A DNA stretch of 64,000 bases. It comes from Zingiber officinale (lineage: Eukaryota > Streptophyta > Magnoliopsida > Zingiberales > Zingiberaceae). Below, piece after piece: positions 29,696 to 42,677 of this stretch. Location of the stretch: NCBI RefSeq assembly GCF_018446385.1, contig NC_056005.1, forward strand, positions 93,400,984 to 93,464,983, given 5' to 3'. The notes under the pieces are model-generated. The model saw only the letters and a program-made list of their open reading frames with translations. It searched no databases and was not told where the DNA came from. The first letter of the stretch is position 1; each line of letters begins with the position of its first letter. Position numbers and translations under genes: made by a program.

Positions 29696-32095
29696 ATGGA
29701 TTCCCCTGCACCTACCTATGCTCCTGGAGTTTTAACCTTTACTGGCGTGGACCTGGACGACCTTCACTTTACCTATGAAATTTCGAGAGCCATGCACATT
29801 ATCATTCCCTCTGAGATCCACCGGGTTTCTTCACCCCCAGTAGAGTACACGACCTTCTTCAAGGAGCAAGTTGTTGCCGACCTCCGCTTCCTCATTCACC
29901 CTTTCTTTTCCTAAGTGAGTCGTTACTTCCGCATCCCTTTCGGCCAACTTACACCTAATTCCATGAGGATCTTGGCTGTGTTTTTCCTCCTCTGTGAAGT
30001 GTGCGACATACCCTGGACTCCCCGCCTATTCCACTGGTTCTTTACCCCTCGCGGTCACAATGAGGGCCTTTTCCGTCTCCAAGCCCGTACCCGAATTATA
30101 TTTTTTGTTCCTCTTCCATCCTCAGACTCAGAATGGAAAGAAAAATATTTCTTCCTGAGTTTTCCCCTAGCCGTAGAATATCCTACACAGTGGTGCTCGG
30201 CTTTACCTCCGGCACCGCCTCTAGGGGATTTCCAGACAGACCCCGACTTTACAGAGGCCTCCGCACAACTAGGATCCTGGCGCTTGGACCTACTTAGACT
30301 GCTATCAGAGGGCGTACTATTTCTATTCAGGCTGAGCCGTATTCCTTCAGAGCTACCACGTTCCTTAGGTATGGCTTGACCTACTTCGACTGACCTTTGC
30401 TTTCATATTCTGATTTTGGTATTCTTCTTACAACCGACACCCTGGCCCGGGCATCCCCTATCAGGCCTCTCCCCCTGAGTGATATAGAAATACAACGTCG
30501 AGGATGCATAATAATAGATAGGAGAGGTCTTTCACATTTTGCTCCCCCAATAGAAGTGACTGCCTCCTTTCGTCCGGTCGCCCGAGCAACCTCGCGCGTT
30601 CGTTTTGCTTCTAAGCCTTTAAGGCACACTTCTCCCATACCTCCTGCTCGTCGGCCCAGAACTCTATCAGTGGAGTCAGATTTGGATGAATAGCCGCTCT
30701 CACGCATGCCAAGATGCCAACCTACGAGACCCGGCTCAATATCCAAGCCCCAACCCACAACTCCGGCATCCCGACCAATCTCAACTTCTATTCCTGGTCC
30801 CCAACTCCCAAGTGATCCTGTTGTGTCGCCCAAAGCCAGGGCTAGAGTTGAGCAAGGGAAAGCTCCCATCGTTACAGAGCAACCCTATGCTCCAGTGGCC
30901 CCTGCTACATCGAATGCCCCACCCGGGCCTTCCTCCTTTCCCGAAGTGCCTCCTACACCAGCATCCCAAGACACCCCTGCGACTCAAGCTGGATTTTCCT
31001 CCATCCGACCATCCTCCTCGACACATCTTGATCCCAGCGAGATCGCTATCGGGTCATCAACTCATCCTCCTTCAGGCGAGATCGCTGTTGGACCGTCACA
31101 ATCACAGCGCTCTCACTATCGCCATTATCGAGCCACCAAGCCGTCAGAATGGGGCATGCGTGGTCCGTCAAATGCCCAGACTAGTCATCTCACGCCGAGG
31201 GGTCAGTTATCGACCGATTGGGAGGAAAGTCTACGGCGGATGCATGCTCTCCCCATGCTCACTCAGCTGGATCGATTTTCTGAAGGATCTACTGCGGTAA
31301 GTTTTTACTCTCCTCCCTTTTCTTTTCTTTCTCTTTACTCTAACTATTTGCTTACCTGCCTAAACTTTTGTTGAGTCCATGGTGTTGAGTCAGTCGTTCT
31401 CCCTCCTGTATCAACAAAATAAAGCTTTGACAGATACAATGGCTGACCTAGAATCCAAATTGTCTGACCCTGCCTCGGGCGTGTCCCAACTAAGGGCAGA
31501 AGTGTCAACCTTAAAGAAGGTGAACGCCACCCATGAACAAACCCTGGGGGAGGCCCAGCTAGAGATCGACCGCCTCCGAGAAGAAAAGAGCAGGCTTGAA
31601 GCTCTTCTGAAGTCATCCGAGAATAAGTGCCAAGAAGCTCAGTCAAAATTGGCTCAATGCACAACAACTTTGGAGGATTTAAGGTTTGCCCATAAGAAAG
31701 AGACGGATCGCAAGGCCCAAGAGCTGAGTTCCCGGGACCTGCTTATTATGGACCAGAGGCGGGACCTGGAGTCCCAAGCGACAAGGTTGGGTTCTCTACA
31801 AGCAGAGCTATCTCAAGCTCAATCTGCACTATCAAACTCTGTTATTGCCCTGGAGACCTACAAGGCTGGGGAACACGACCGCCTGCAAGCAAGCCTAGAA
31901 GAATATTTGCGCTCTCCAGATTTTGGCGCATAGGTAAGGGATCGCTTTGTCATGTCCGTGGCTTATGGTGCGGTGGGGGCGCTTCAACAACTTAAGGAGC
32001 ATTGATATCTGCCTTCAGTCCCTCCTGCAGATTTTCTAGACCATCGTCACATCCTCAGAGAGATGCCCGATAATGTATTCGCCGAATTTAAATGA
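29696..32095 (+). pseudogene. Tat-4 antisense gene (Transposase_28-type / coiled coil)
   Basis: ATG at 29696 (MDSPAPTYAPG). Residues FTYEISRAMHIIIPSEIHR and FFKEQVVADLRFLIHPFF, then after a stop FRIPFGQLTPNSMRIL and WFFTPRGHNEGLFRLQARTR, correspond to the conserved N-terminal domain. A donor GTATGG follows TTAG near 30369. A Pro/Ser-rich middle (30690-31290) is followed by an intron-like GTAAGT...GAG (31295-31372) and a long coiled coil at 31379-31930. An in-frame stop precedes the acidic end (DNVFAEFK) near 32090. Several stops make it a pseudogene. Confidence 0.7.
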
Positions 32096-32327
32096 CTTAT
32101 GTATGAATTGTATGAACACTTTATTGTACTCTACTTGGTAGAGATGTCATATCTTCTCCTTAGTCTTGACTCAATGGGGCCGGATCTACTTTACCCTAAG
32201 CATAGGGTCTTGTCCTGATCTGGTCTTAAAAAAGATTCATGAGTGTCCTAAACCCAAGTATCCCGACCTGACAATTTGTCCCCGACCGATCATATTTCCC
32301 TGATCTAAAATCTTACAAAATACTAAC

Positions 32328-35300
32328 TTAAGTATGATAGGGCTGGAGGGAGTTAGTACTCCGGGGATGGTCTAGCTTCCTACCCCGAGTATCTTGTAAA
32401 TAGTAGGTGCTCGAGGCTAACCGTTTAACAATTTTATAAGGACCATCCCACTGGGGTGCTAATTTGGTTACCTCCCCTACGAGCTTTGTCCTCTTCCATA
32501 CTAAGTCCCCTTCTTCGAAGAACCGAGGCACATTCCTTCTGTCATAGTTTTGACGCATCATTTACCGATATGTTGTTAGGAGGGAAGCTGTATGTTCGTG
32601 AATTTCACTGATCAAGTCCAGCTCTGAGAGTTGCCGCTCGACATTCCCTTCATCGTATAGCATTCTTCTGACTGAAGGCACCTCGACCTCGATAGGCACC
32701 ACAACCTCACCGCCGTAGACCAGGTGAAATGGTGTGAGCCCTATGCTTTGTTGAGGGGTCGTGCGGTAGGCCCAGAGAATGCTGGGCAGCTCCTCCACCC
32801 AATCACCTCCAACATGGTCTAACTTGACCTTCAATCCCCTGGCTATCTCCCTATTGGTAACCTCTGTTTGCCCATTACTCTTAGGGTAATCGACAGATGT
32901 AAAAGCCTGAGTTATGCCGAACCCTTGACACCAGGCCTGGATCTTGCGGCCTTGGAGCTATCTTCCATTATCTAAAACCAATTTGTGTGGTATTCCAAAT
33001 TGGTAGAGGATGTTCTTCCATAAGAATTGAATAACGACTCCTTCAATAATCCTGGCCAAAGCTTCTGCTTCCACCCATTTAGAAAAGTAATCTACTACTA
33101 CGAGCAAGAATCTCTTATACCTTGGCACCATAGAGAATGGTCCTACAATATCCATGCAACATTAGTCAAAGGGGTATGAGACTATTGAGATTTTCAATGT
33201 GCTGGCCAGTCGATGGGTCAGATTCTGATGCTTTTGATAGGATAAACAAGTGTTCACCAATCTTTGAGCATCTTTCTGTAGAGTGGGCCAGAAAAACCCA
33301 GCCAGTAATACTTTTCAGGCCAGCATCCTTCCTCCCACTTGGTTGTCGCAACATCCCTGATGTACTTCCAGCAAAGCATACTCCGCTTCTTCCATTCCTA
33401 AGCATTTGAGTAGCGGTCTGGAGAATGCTCGCTTGTACAGCTGGTCCCCGATAAGGGTATACATATGAGATCTTTTCCTGATCAACCTGGCCTCTTCTGG
33501 GTCATCAGGCAAGCTACCCTGCTGAAGATAAATGATCAACGAGTCCTCCAGTTGATCGGCTCCCCTGTATTGTTCTGTAGGTCTATCTGAGCTATTAAGA
33601 AGGTCTGGGCTATCGACCTATCCAACACCCAAATGGTCAAAGAGCTAGCCATTTTGGCTAGTTCATCAACCCGTTGATTATCCGCTCTAGGAATTTTGAT
33701 TATGGTGACCTCTTTAAAATCCTCTTTCATCCTCTCATATGCTTCCCTGTATACCTGCATCTTGTCACTGTTGACTTCGAAGTTGATTGCTACTTGCTGA
33801 GCTACAAGCTGAGAGTCTGAATAAACGACCACTCGGGTGGCTCCGACATGCCGAGCTGCTTGCAGGCCTGCCAATAGTGCTTCATATTCTGCCTCATTAT
33901 TCATGGCTCTGAAATTTAACCTGACAGCCATTGACATGATGTCTTCCTGAGGGGATATCAGGAGGATCCCAACTCCGCTTCCTTGCTGGGTAGATGACCC
34001 ATCCACATAGATCTTCCAAGTTTCCTAGGAGTCAGGTTGATGAACCTCCATCAAGAAATCTGCTAGAGCCTGTGCCTTAATCACCGTTTGGGGTTGGTAC
34101 TGTATGTTATATTCTCTCAACTCTGTATCCCATTTGATGAGGCGACCTGCTACTTCCATATTAGTGAGAGTCTTTCCCATGGTGTTGTTAGTCAAGACTG
34201 TGATGGGGTGTGCCAGAAAATAGGGTCTTAAGCGGCGAGCTATGAGTACCAATCCGTAGATCAATTTTTCTAGGGCCGTGTATCGAGACTCGACCCATTT
34301 TATTAAATGGTTGAAGAAGTACACTAGCCGCTGTACATCGTCCTGCTCTTTCACCAACACCGGCTCCATGGTCTCAGGGGTGGCTGACAGATAAACCCAG
34401 AGTGGCTCTCCAGCAATAGGCTTGAACAGTGAGGGTAAAGTCTCCAGGTGCTTCTTTAATCCTCGAAGGTCTGGCTGCATTTCTCGTCCCATTGGAACTT
34501 GGCGGCTCGCCTAAGTACTTTGAAGAAAGACAGGGCTTTATCCATATACCAGGATATGAACTGGGATAGTGCTGTTATTCGGTCCACCAAATTCTGAGCT
34601 TCCTTCAGATTCTGAGACACCTTCATATCTCGAAGTGCCCGGACCTTCTCCGGATTTGCTTCAATTCCTCGCTCAATGATGAGGTATCCCAAGAACTTTT
34701 CTCCTCGAGCTCCAAACAAGTATTTCAAGGTATTGAACTTCAGCCCATACTGTCGGAGCATGCTACAGGTTTCTTTTATGTCCGTGATCAAATTTATGGC
34801 CAGAGTGGATTTGATGAGGATGTCATCTACATAGACTTCGATATTTCACCCTATTTGCTCCCGAAAGATCTTATCCATCATCATTTGATAGGTAGTTTTG
34901 GCATTCCTCAATCCAAAAGGCATAACGGTATAACAGAAGGTACCATCTGCCATGATGAAACTAACCTTCTCTTAATCTTCTTGCGTCAATGGGATCTGGT
35001 GCTATCCTTGATAAGCATCAAACATACAAATCCTTTCACATCCCAAGGTTGAGTCCACCATCTGATTGATCCTTGGCAGCAGGTAGTAGTCCTTGGGGCT
35101 AGCACGATTGAGGTCCCGGAAGTCGATGCAGACTCTCCACTTATTATTGGGTTTAGCTACCGGGACCACATTAGAGAGCTAGGACGAGAATTGTACCTCT
35201 CTAATGTGACCTGCTTTCCGGAGCTGATCTACTTCAGCTCGGATGATCTTATTTTGCTCGGCCAAGAAATTCCTCTTCTTCTACTTGATCGGTCGAGAAT

Positions 35301-37525
35301 CAGGCAGAAGGTGTAGTCTGTGCCTGACCACCTTGGGCTTGATCCCAGGTAGCTCTTCGGGTGACCAAGTGAAGACGTCCCTATTGCAAGTCAAGCATTG
35401 GACTAGGTCTGTCTTGACTTCGATAGGCAGGTCACTTGATATGCGGGTGAGGCTTTCCGAGCGATCAGGATAGAGCTGGACCTCCTCCCAAGGGATGGGC
35501 TCCTCTGCTATAGACAAAGGTTCCTCCTGAATGACGTGAATCCTACCATCTTGAGTTCGTTGAGCCTTGCGAGCCTTCACCTTCACCATGTCAACATAAT
35601 ATCTGTGAGAGACCAATTGCTCACCTCTAACATCCCCGACCTGGTCTCCCATAGGGAATTTGATTTTCTGATAAAAAGTGGAGACTGCCACCTGGAATTC
35701 ATGTAATGCCGGTCTCCCTAAGATGACGTTGTATGAGGACGGTGAATCCACAACTATGAAGGTGCTTCTCCACGTCCTCACCAAGGGCTCGCTACCCAAA
35801 GATATGGCTAGCTTGATCTGGCCTATGGGTCGTACTTCATTGCTGGTGAATCCATACAATGAAGTAGTCACGGGCTGGAGTTCACTGACGTCGATTTGCA
35901 TGCTCTTGAATGCACTCCTAAATAGCACGTTGACAGAGTTTCCGGTATCCACAAAAACTCTATCCACATTACTATTGGCGATGACGACCTTGATTATTAG
36001 GGCATCGTCGTGAGGGAGCTCCAACCCCTCCAGATCTTGTGGCCCAAAGCTGATGACGGGCCCTGTAGCTTGCTCCTTGCTGCACCCTACTACATGTATT
36101 TCCATGCGCCGCTCATGAGACTTCCGAGCCCTAGCGGAATCTCCATCTGTGGGCCCTCCTGAGATCATACTGATCTCGCGGATGGCCAAATTTCCCCGAT
36201 TCTGCTCTTCTCGGGCTTCCCCTGGGTTCATGGTTGTGATCAGGCTACTGATTTCCTTGTCCCGTATTGTGGAGCAGGAGTCCACCAGACTGACTTGCCA
36301 TGGGTTATTGGCTGGCCAGGATCCTCTGTTGAGTCCTGGGCACGATCTCAGGCGGAGGCAAGCCTAGCTCAGCGGCGCACTGAGAGTCTCGAGCTAACCA
36401 GAAGCAATCACTGGTGGCATGGGTGTGGGACCGATGGTAAGTGTAATAATGTGGCCCCCATTATCCAGGTCTTGGGGCTTGAACCGCTGCCACACGCTAG
36501 GTCGACCTAGGATCTTGACTAGGAGGGAAGGGTGGTCGAGCATCCCGGGTGCCCGGAAGAGGCTGAGCTGGTGGTTGGGGAGGCCTCTTCTCTAGCTTGT
36601 TGGTGGGAGTAGTCACCTTATCTGCTTTGCGTCGAGCAGCCTGAGCTTCCTTCACATTGATATAGCTAGCTTCCTTCCCGAGCATCTCGTTGAAGTTCTT
36701 TACGGGATCTCAGATGAGATCTCAGAAGAACTCCCCCTCTACTAGTCCATGAGAGAAGGTGCTCATCAGTATTTCTGAGGTGGCAGATGGGACCACCTGG
36801 TTAAAGCATTTGATATAACTTCGGAAGGGCTCAGCCGACCCCTGCTTAAGAGCGAAGAGGCAGTGGCCTATCTTCTGGTACTTTCTGTTGCTGGTAAAGT
36901 GGCGCAAGAAGACAGTCTTGAAATCATGAAAAGGTGATGGACCCATTCGACAATCCATCGAACCATTTCTGTACTGAGCAAGATAGAGTATTCAAAAATA
37001 CTCGACACTTAATAGCGTCACTATATTGATGTAACAGCATAGCATTCCTGAACTTGCGGAGATGATCCTCCAGATATTTACTGCCATCGTATTCTCCAAT
37101 GGCCGGGGCTTGTACCTCTTCGGTAGTTTCTCCTCTAGTATCCTTAAAGAGAAGGGCACTTGCTTATCAGGTTCCCCTCGGGCTCCTCCAGGAGGACTAT
37201 AGCCTTCCCCTTCTTTGTCCTTGGGTGGGGAACTTTCCGTCATAGAGGCCTGTGGTTGCTCTTTTTTATTATAACAGTCCGGGCCCTTATGGTAGTAGTC
37301 CGGGATTGGTTCCCGGTAGAAGACCGGGGGGAATTCCTCAGGTTGCTTCCTCTTAGACCCTCTATCCGAAACATGAGTCGGGTCCTTGGAAACAACAGGC
37401 ATTTTGTATAGTCGCGAGGCAGTGGTCTGTTTTTCGGAAGCCGCTCGTCTCTTAGCTTCCTTGAACATCTCGTACTCCCCTGCCGTCATGGTCACATTGA
37501 TTCGTCCAGTCTCCTCCATCTTCAA
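32328..37525 (-). pseudogene. Tat-4 gag-pol remnant
   Basis: Minus strand. Gag starts MKMEETGRINVTMTAGEY at 37525 and continues in pieces to 36497. Protease 36285-35281 keeps VFVDTGNSVNVLF. RT 35270-34025 keeps WRVCIDFRDLN, MPFGLRNA and YVDD (34822-34833) but has stops. The second RNase H (34006-33536) is an open frame with MDGSSTQQGSGVG and NNEAEYEALLAGL. Integrase pieces at 33155-32958 (MDIVGPF...VLDNGR, first and second catalytic Asp) and 32834-32328 hold the C-terminal part. Stops and frameshifts separate each block. Confidence 0.85.
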
Positions 37526-37546
37526 GCTCCAAAACAGGTGAAGAAA

Positions 37547-37568
37547 GTTCCCACAGATGGTGTCAAAT
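37547..37568 (-). promoter_or_regulatory. Primer-binding region of Tat-4
   Basis: On the minus strand the bases after the LTR read ATTTGACACCATCTGTGGGAAC, a mutated form of the TTGGCGCCGTCTGTGGGAAC site kept in Tat-1 and Tat-2. Confidence 0.65.
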
Positions 37569-38581
37569 TGATCCTGTCCGGAATTTGAGTCAAATGATGG
37601 ACGGATAAGCTATCGCAGACGTTGACAGAGGGGTGATTGAGACCACTTTCTTGTATACGCTTCCAAAAATGGACTCCCACGTGGTGCTGACGGACGACGA
37701 TGACTAAGCCAGTGGTACCTAAGCTCTGCCCATACTTAGACAAGCACATGGGCGTTAGAGGCTAGAAACTAGGGGAAAAGTCCCCAGAGCAGGCCCTCTG
37801 ATGCTCTAGTCAGGTACTTTTCCTCCAAAAGAACAGTGTACGAAGAAGAAAGTAAGTAGAAGACAAGTGTGAATGTGCGAGAGAGTGTACCTACACAAGG
37901 GAGAGGACCTCCCTTTTTATATGATAGTGCGTACCTCCTGGAGCCTGACTAGTGTCAGAAAATGTTGGGTGTCAGGACTTACCGGGTGATCGAGGACACG
38001 TGGCATCCTCCTATAGACTGAAGGAAGGTTCCATTCACAGGTGGCTGCAGACCGTTGGAATATTCCCTGACATTCAGTAGTTATTCACTGACGGTCGGTT
38101 ACGATTCTCTGACCTCATTGTCCTATTGCGCATTCTGTCCCGACCGAGCATGAATAGGGCGGCTCGGGATGACCAGTTGAGTATAACGTTCGGCCTAAAC
38201 CTTGGGGGGCAGGGAGCCGTGGAGAGACTGTCCAAGAGCTGACCGAGAGTTAGCTCTCCGGGAGTTTAGCTTACTGAGAGCATTAGACCTGAGTACAACT
38301 AGGCCAGGAGAGCCTAACCCATTAACTTCAGATCAGGTATCACCTCGACTGTTTACCCAGGTGTCTCAGATCCGGAGTTCTGGCTTGTGCGAACCTGACC
38401 AGGAATTAAGTTGTTGACGTCGTCACCTAATCCTACTCCCTCTTTCCCTTCTTGTTGATTGCCCCCGTCCCCTTAACTTTTGACTGCCACGTCCGCTTGA
38501 CTTATGACTGCCACGCCCCCTTGACTTCTGACTACCGCACCCCCTTGACTTCTAACTGCCCAACCTTATTGGACCCCATCA
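37569..38581 (-). repeat. Tat-4 5' LTR
   Basis: About 1013 bp, plus-strand TGATCCTGTCCGG to CCCCATCA. It shares only the ends and general layout with the other Tat LTRs. The right boundary is inferred from CATCA and the change to low-GC sequence; no second LTR confirms it. Confidence 0.65.
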
Positions 38582-38943
38582 TTATGTACCGTATCAGTCG
38601 TATAATGATGATATATTGTAGGACACCAACAATACTTCGGTAGATCTGTGGGTCAGCTATTGAAGAGGAAGATGAAGGTGCAATGAAACCACTTTCAATG
38701 ATTGATATGGAGATAAACATTTAAATAAGTTTATGTGATATTTAAATTTATCTTTATTGTGATAATAACAAGAAATACATAAATATTCTTAAAATATGAT
38801 TTTTATATCCATATATTGGTACATTTTTGAAGTAAGCATTGAAAATGTTAGGAATGCGAGGAAGGTATAAGACGACATCACTTTATAGGACATTTTTAGA
38901 TGATGTCACTAAAATGTAAATGTCATGATATACCGGCACCATG

Positions 38944-39110
38944 TCCCCTGGGCTATGGTGTCACGGTAGGATATTTAGGTTGTCATCCAGGCACCTGTGG
39001 TTCGAACCCCAGCTATGGCGTATTTGTAGGAATTTTCCCTCCAAATGGGGGTGTAACCAAAGGATGCTGGGCTTCTGGGCTAGTCGCCGCGTGCACTTCC
39101 CGATTTACCT
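38944..39110 (+). mobile_element. tRNA-derived SINE in copy 2
   Basis: Box A-like GGTGTCACGGTAGG near 38958 and exact box B GGTTCGAACCC at 38999-39009. It is followed by a body with 'ttttccctccaaatggggg' and 'gctgggcttctgggctagtcgccgcg', a layout seen in monocot Au-like SINEs. It is absent from copy 1. The target duplication is not clear. Confidence 0.7.
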
Positions 39111-39120
39111 AAATAAATTT

Positions 39121-39981
39121 TGATCCTGTCCGAGAGTCGAGGCTATGGATGTTGGGGGACGTGACGCTCCTGTTGACTGTTGGTAAACTCCGAGTCAGAG
39201 AGACCTGCAACCATAGCAGCGTCAGTGCCGAACCAGGGAGGGGTTTCCCGGCGATGCCCCTCCGACGCTCAAGTCAGTCTCCAGTGATGTATAAGCGAGA
39301 AAGCAGAGAAGCAGAGTAACAGTAGCTACAGTAAAGTATATATACCTCTGTTGAAGCTTGGGGCCCTTTATATAAGGCTCCGAAGACTCACGTGCAAGCT
39401 CCTCGAGGCATGCACGCTTTTAAAAGCTTACCCTGAAAAGACATACCAGGTAAGCGTCCCTGACACTATACCTCAATGACCCGAGCATATCTCCGAAATG
39501 ACAGTGGAAACTTCCGCTGTATGATCCTCTACTACCCATGTCGCCAACCATGCCGTATGTTGGTGGCACGAGTTCCCACGAGGATATCGGCTAATCTTCC
39601 TTTTGTCTGTTAGTGGGCCGAGCGTGACAACCACTCAGCCAGCCTTTAGCCGTTCGGGTGGCCTAGCCCTTTGGTTGAGCGGAGTGGCCGCTCGGCCGAC
39701 ATTCCATTGTCAGAGTTCCGTTGTCGTGCTGTGATCCTTTTTCACCGGTTCTGAGGTTCGATGTAAGTCCGAGTGAGCTGGCCGCTCGACATATGTCATG
39801 TTTTGAGCGTCGGAAGCTTGGTGGCTGGTCGAGCTGTGGTGCTATCTGATCGGTACTTCTTTGTCCCGGTCGAGCGAGTGAGTTGTTCGACCGACCAGCG
39901 ACACATGGACGTCGACCGCCTGGACTTTGACTTTCACCGTGGCCATAACCCTATGAGGGGTGGACTCTTATCATCGGATCA
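39121..39981 (-). repeat. Solo LTR of a Tat-lineage element
   Basis: 861 bp from TGATCCTGTCCG to ATCGGATCA, with no internal Tat sequence on either side. Flanks AATTT (39116-39120) and AGTTT (39982-39986) match at four of five bases, which fits an old target duplication. It probably arose by recombination between two LTRs. Absent from copy 1. Confidence 0.8.
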
Positions 39982-40118
39982 AGTTTAACAAAAATAATGT
40001 ATATAATAATTATCTTGTAATTGAATAATTATACAGAAATTAAACAAAAAAAAAATTAATGCAGAATCGGTTTGATTAACATGTTCATCCTCCTTCTTTG
40101 ATCTCTCTGTGTTTGCTG

Positions 40119-40850
40119 CTAGTCCTCCAGCGGCCGGAGTTGTTGCTGCATGCTGGAGTCCGGCGGCGGCAGGTCGGAGCAGTACTCCAGGTTGACTCCG
40201 AAGAGCCTGAGCCTCTTGGGCGCCGCCTTGGGTGTAGGCGTCACGGCGCCAATGACCACTGGGACCGAGTCCAGCACCGTGCCGTCGTCGTCGTCGTCAG
40301 AAGCTGTTTGTTTGACGGATCCGATGATGGGTTGCAGGGGAAGCACCGGCAGTGTTCGGCTGTAGCGTACGAGGTGGTCAGCGGCGGTATGTCCTCCCCA
40401 GGGTGCGACTCCGGGAGGCGGAAGGCGGTGGTGCAGGTCGATGAAGAGGCGGCTGCCTGCGGTGGCGCGGAGGAAGGAGACGGTGTCCCCGGCGTGGAGG
40501 TTCTTATCTTTGACGAAGCGGCTCCACCCCTTGGTCATCACGTAGCTCTGGCTGCTGTGCCAGTAGGAGTAGCGGAAGCTCCACCGCTCGCCGCCGGCGT
40601 CCTCGAAGCAGAGCACCACCCCCTTGTCGGCCATCTCCGGCTCCAACGGGAAGAACCTCTCCGCGCACTGCTTCGGGATCACCAGCCTGTTCAGCTTCCC
40701 GACGTCACTCGGCGTCACCACCTTGTCAAACATGTGCTCCGGCTGCCAGTTGTCGCCGCCGCCGCCTTCTGCCGCCATCCACAGAGAGGCCAACAAGGAA
40801 GGAGAAGAGGAGGAAGGTGCCGGTTGTATCACCACTCTAAATGCCTCCAT
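40119..40850 (-). CDS. B3-domain transcription factor, copy 2 (RAV/NGATHA-like)
   Basis: 243 residues, no intron. Same architecture as copy 1: B3 domain about 40-139, five-Asp run followed by Gly, RLFGV repression motif at 215-219, acidic end RPLED. The conserved AGD turn is intact (Gly121). Start ATG 40848-40850 ([10 protein letters not shown]) is continuous with the rest; the internal MAAEGGGG methionine at 40776-40778 has a better monocot context. Other differences from copy 1 are one extra Glu before the Gly run, Gln for Pro before EHMFDK, Ser for Gly near residue 164 and Thr for Met before PTPK. Upstream leader is CT-rich; a TATATATAT stretch near 41138-41147 and a CATGCA motif near 41029 are possible promoter elements. 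It looks functional and is likely the better preserved copy. Confidence 0.9.
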   Translation of the reverse strand: MEAFRVVIQPAPSSSSPSLLASLWMAAEGGGGDNWQPEHMFDKVVTPSDVGKLNRLVIPKQCAERFFPLEPEMADKGVVLCFEDAGGERWSFRYSYWHSSQSYVMTKGWSRFVKDKNLHAGDTVSFLRATAGSRLFIDLHHRLPPPGVAPWGGHTAADHLVRYSRTLPVLPLQPIIGSVKQTASDDDDDGTVLDSVPVVIGAVTPTPKAAPKRLRLFGVNLEYCSDLPPPDSSMQQQLRPLED

Positions 40851-41293
40851 TAGATGCCTATCAACTCAATCGATTACTTGTTGATGCTTAATTTCTTCAA
40901 GATCTTTGAGATCTAAAAAGCTAGAGAAAGGAGGAGAAGAGAAGATCGACATATTGATGGAGTTAATTCTTAAGAGAAGTAGAAAGGAGAGGTGGTGGAG
41001 GATAAAAGAATGGAGATAGATGGAATCATGCATAGAGTACAGTAGAAGGGGACCATGCCAATTCAGGCCACATTTTTATCATCTTATTCTAGAGCCTAAT
41101 TAAAATTTATCCATCAACAATCAGGGCAAATAAAAAAAATATATATAGATGAGTCTTGACGAATAGCTCAATATCATAAGTGGATTGAATGTATGATATG
41201 TTATCCTGTGAAAAATTCGAACGTCCGTTACACGAGAGCTTATCCTAAATTTACTGTGCCCAGGGGGTTACACATCCTTATCATCGTATCATG

Positions 41294-41937
41294 TGATCTT
41301 GTCCGATGGGATGACTATTGACGGGTTGAAGATCTCAATATTGTAAAATAAAATTAAACTAGGAAAGAGGTCTTTGGCGTTGACCCTTTGACGCTCAAGT
41401 CAAAATCAGGAAGAGAGAATGAATAATCAAGAAAATGATCAATCTTATACCTTTTCTCATACCTGATGTACCCTTTTATACCTTTCTTTATGGTCGTTCA
41501 TCTGTCCTTATTTAATGATATTAATTGTCAGAGGAAGAATTTTTTGTCTTGACTTCTGTGCATTAATGATAAATGGAGTGTTTTTCTTGGTCTTGACTTC
41601 TTCATATTTAATGATGATAGATAGAGTGTTCTCTTTTGTTTTCTCATCTCCTCCTGTGTATTGTCATTCTTGCATCGGATGGACAGTACAAGCGACTCAT
41701 TTTCCTGCCTACTGAAACAACTAAGTACGGGTTGTCCATTCGTCCGACCGACCCATGATGCCCATTTGTCTGACCGACCGGGTGATCTACTCGACCACTC
41801 CTTTACCGACCGGGATAACCAGACATCCACCTTTGGCCGAGTCTCTTTCTGTAAGCCCCGATATTGACCACCTTGATTTTGACTAACACCATGTCAATTG
41901 ACCCGTGACAGGTGGACTCCCCTTTATTGCCACATCA
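41294..41937 (-). repeat. Tat-3 3' LTR
   Basis: About 644 bp from TGATCTTGTCCG to GCCACATCA. Shares 'atcaagaaaatgatcaatctta' and 'tcttgacttctgtgcattaatgataaatgg' with the split 5' LTR. The next bases on the right are the polypurine-tract complement (cctcctcctcaag). Confidence 0.85.
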
Positions 41938-42677
41938 CAAGCCTCCTCCTCAAGTCTAGTCGAAGGAGGTTGCATGTCCGACTGACTGGACTACTGGTTT
42001 CCTTGGTGAGTTCTACCTCCGATCGGAGTGTTTGGTCCCTAGTATCTAATTGGGTGCATCAACCAACGCCGCTCGGTCGTTGTCTAACCATGGCAAATGG
42101 GCGATCCGCCCGGTAACCTTATGCAAATTAGGACGATGAGCAGTAATACTTTCGAGAATTTTCCAAATGCGCTTCTTCGAGCGAGCACGGTCGTCGCTGA
42201 CATCATCCATATTCTCGAAACCTGTGTAAATCCTTGACAATTATGGCCGAGCGCGCAGCCATCCCTTTTAATTAAGTTCATTAAATGTTGTCTGGTAATC
42301 GCATGCCACATGACCCTCTGTCTGCCACTGCACGCTTGACAAGATAGGTGGATATCCTCTGCTGATGTGACTAGCGCCTTTTTGAATTCCATAATCAGAT
42401 CTTCTTCTAGGTTTTCGAAACCTTGGATCAGACGGTTGAGAGAGATCGGTTGTGAGGTTCATAAGCCTCGCGTGTGTCATCGTCTTCTCCACTTCGTGCC
42501 TTCGTCTTCGAGCTTCGCCGTTGTGGCATTCTGCTTCTTCGCCGGTGATCTCCCTTTATTCCGGTAATCTCCCATTTCTTTAATTGATTCTATGTGATCT
42601 TCCTTGTAAGGTCTTCGATCGATTCGGTCTAGTGTTCGCTTATCGTTCATCGTCGATCTTGTTCTTTCGTTCTTTCG

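Larger units (their letters stand above)
29393..38581 (-). mobile_element. Tat-4: Ty3/gypsy Tat-lineage element, 3' LTR missing
   Basis: Minus-strand element with 5' LTR at 37569-38581, primer site, gag-pol decaying leftwards to about 32328, and a plus-strand antisense gene at 29696-32095. The left side ends at the SIRE-type LTR at 29392, without a Tat LTR, so the 3' end was lost. It is more diverged from Tat-1 and Tat-2 than they are from each other. No tandem array is seen between pol and the antisense gene (32096-32327). Confidence 0.85.
38720..41293. repeat. Segmental duplication, copy 2, left part (contains B3 gene)
   Basis: Homologous to 21876-23555. Private insertions are a SINE (38944-39110), adjoining unassigned DNA at 38800-38943 and a Tat solo LTR (39121-39981). 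The copy is cut at 41293 by the Tat-3 insertion and resumes at 59450. Confidence 0.88.

Noticed and set aside
38999-39009. tRNA gene
   Set aside because: A perfect box B exists, but no cloverleaf or mature tRNA body surrounds it. It is a tRNA-derived SINE.
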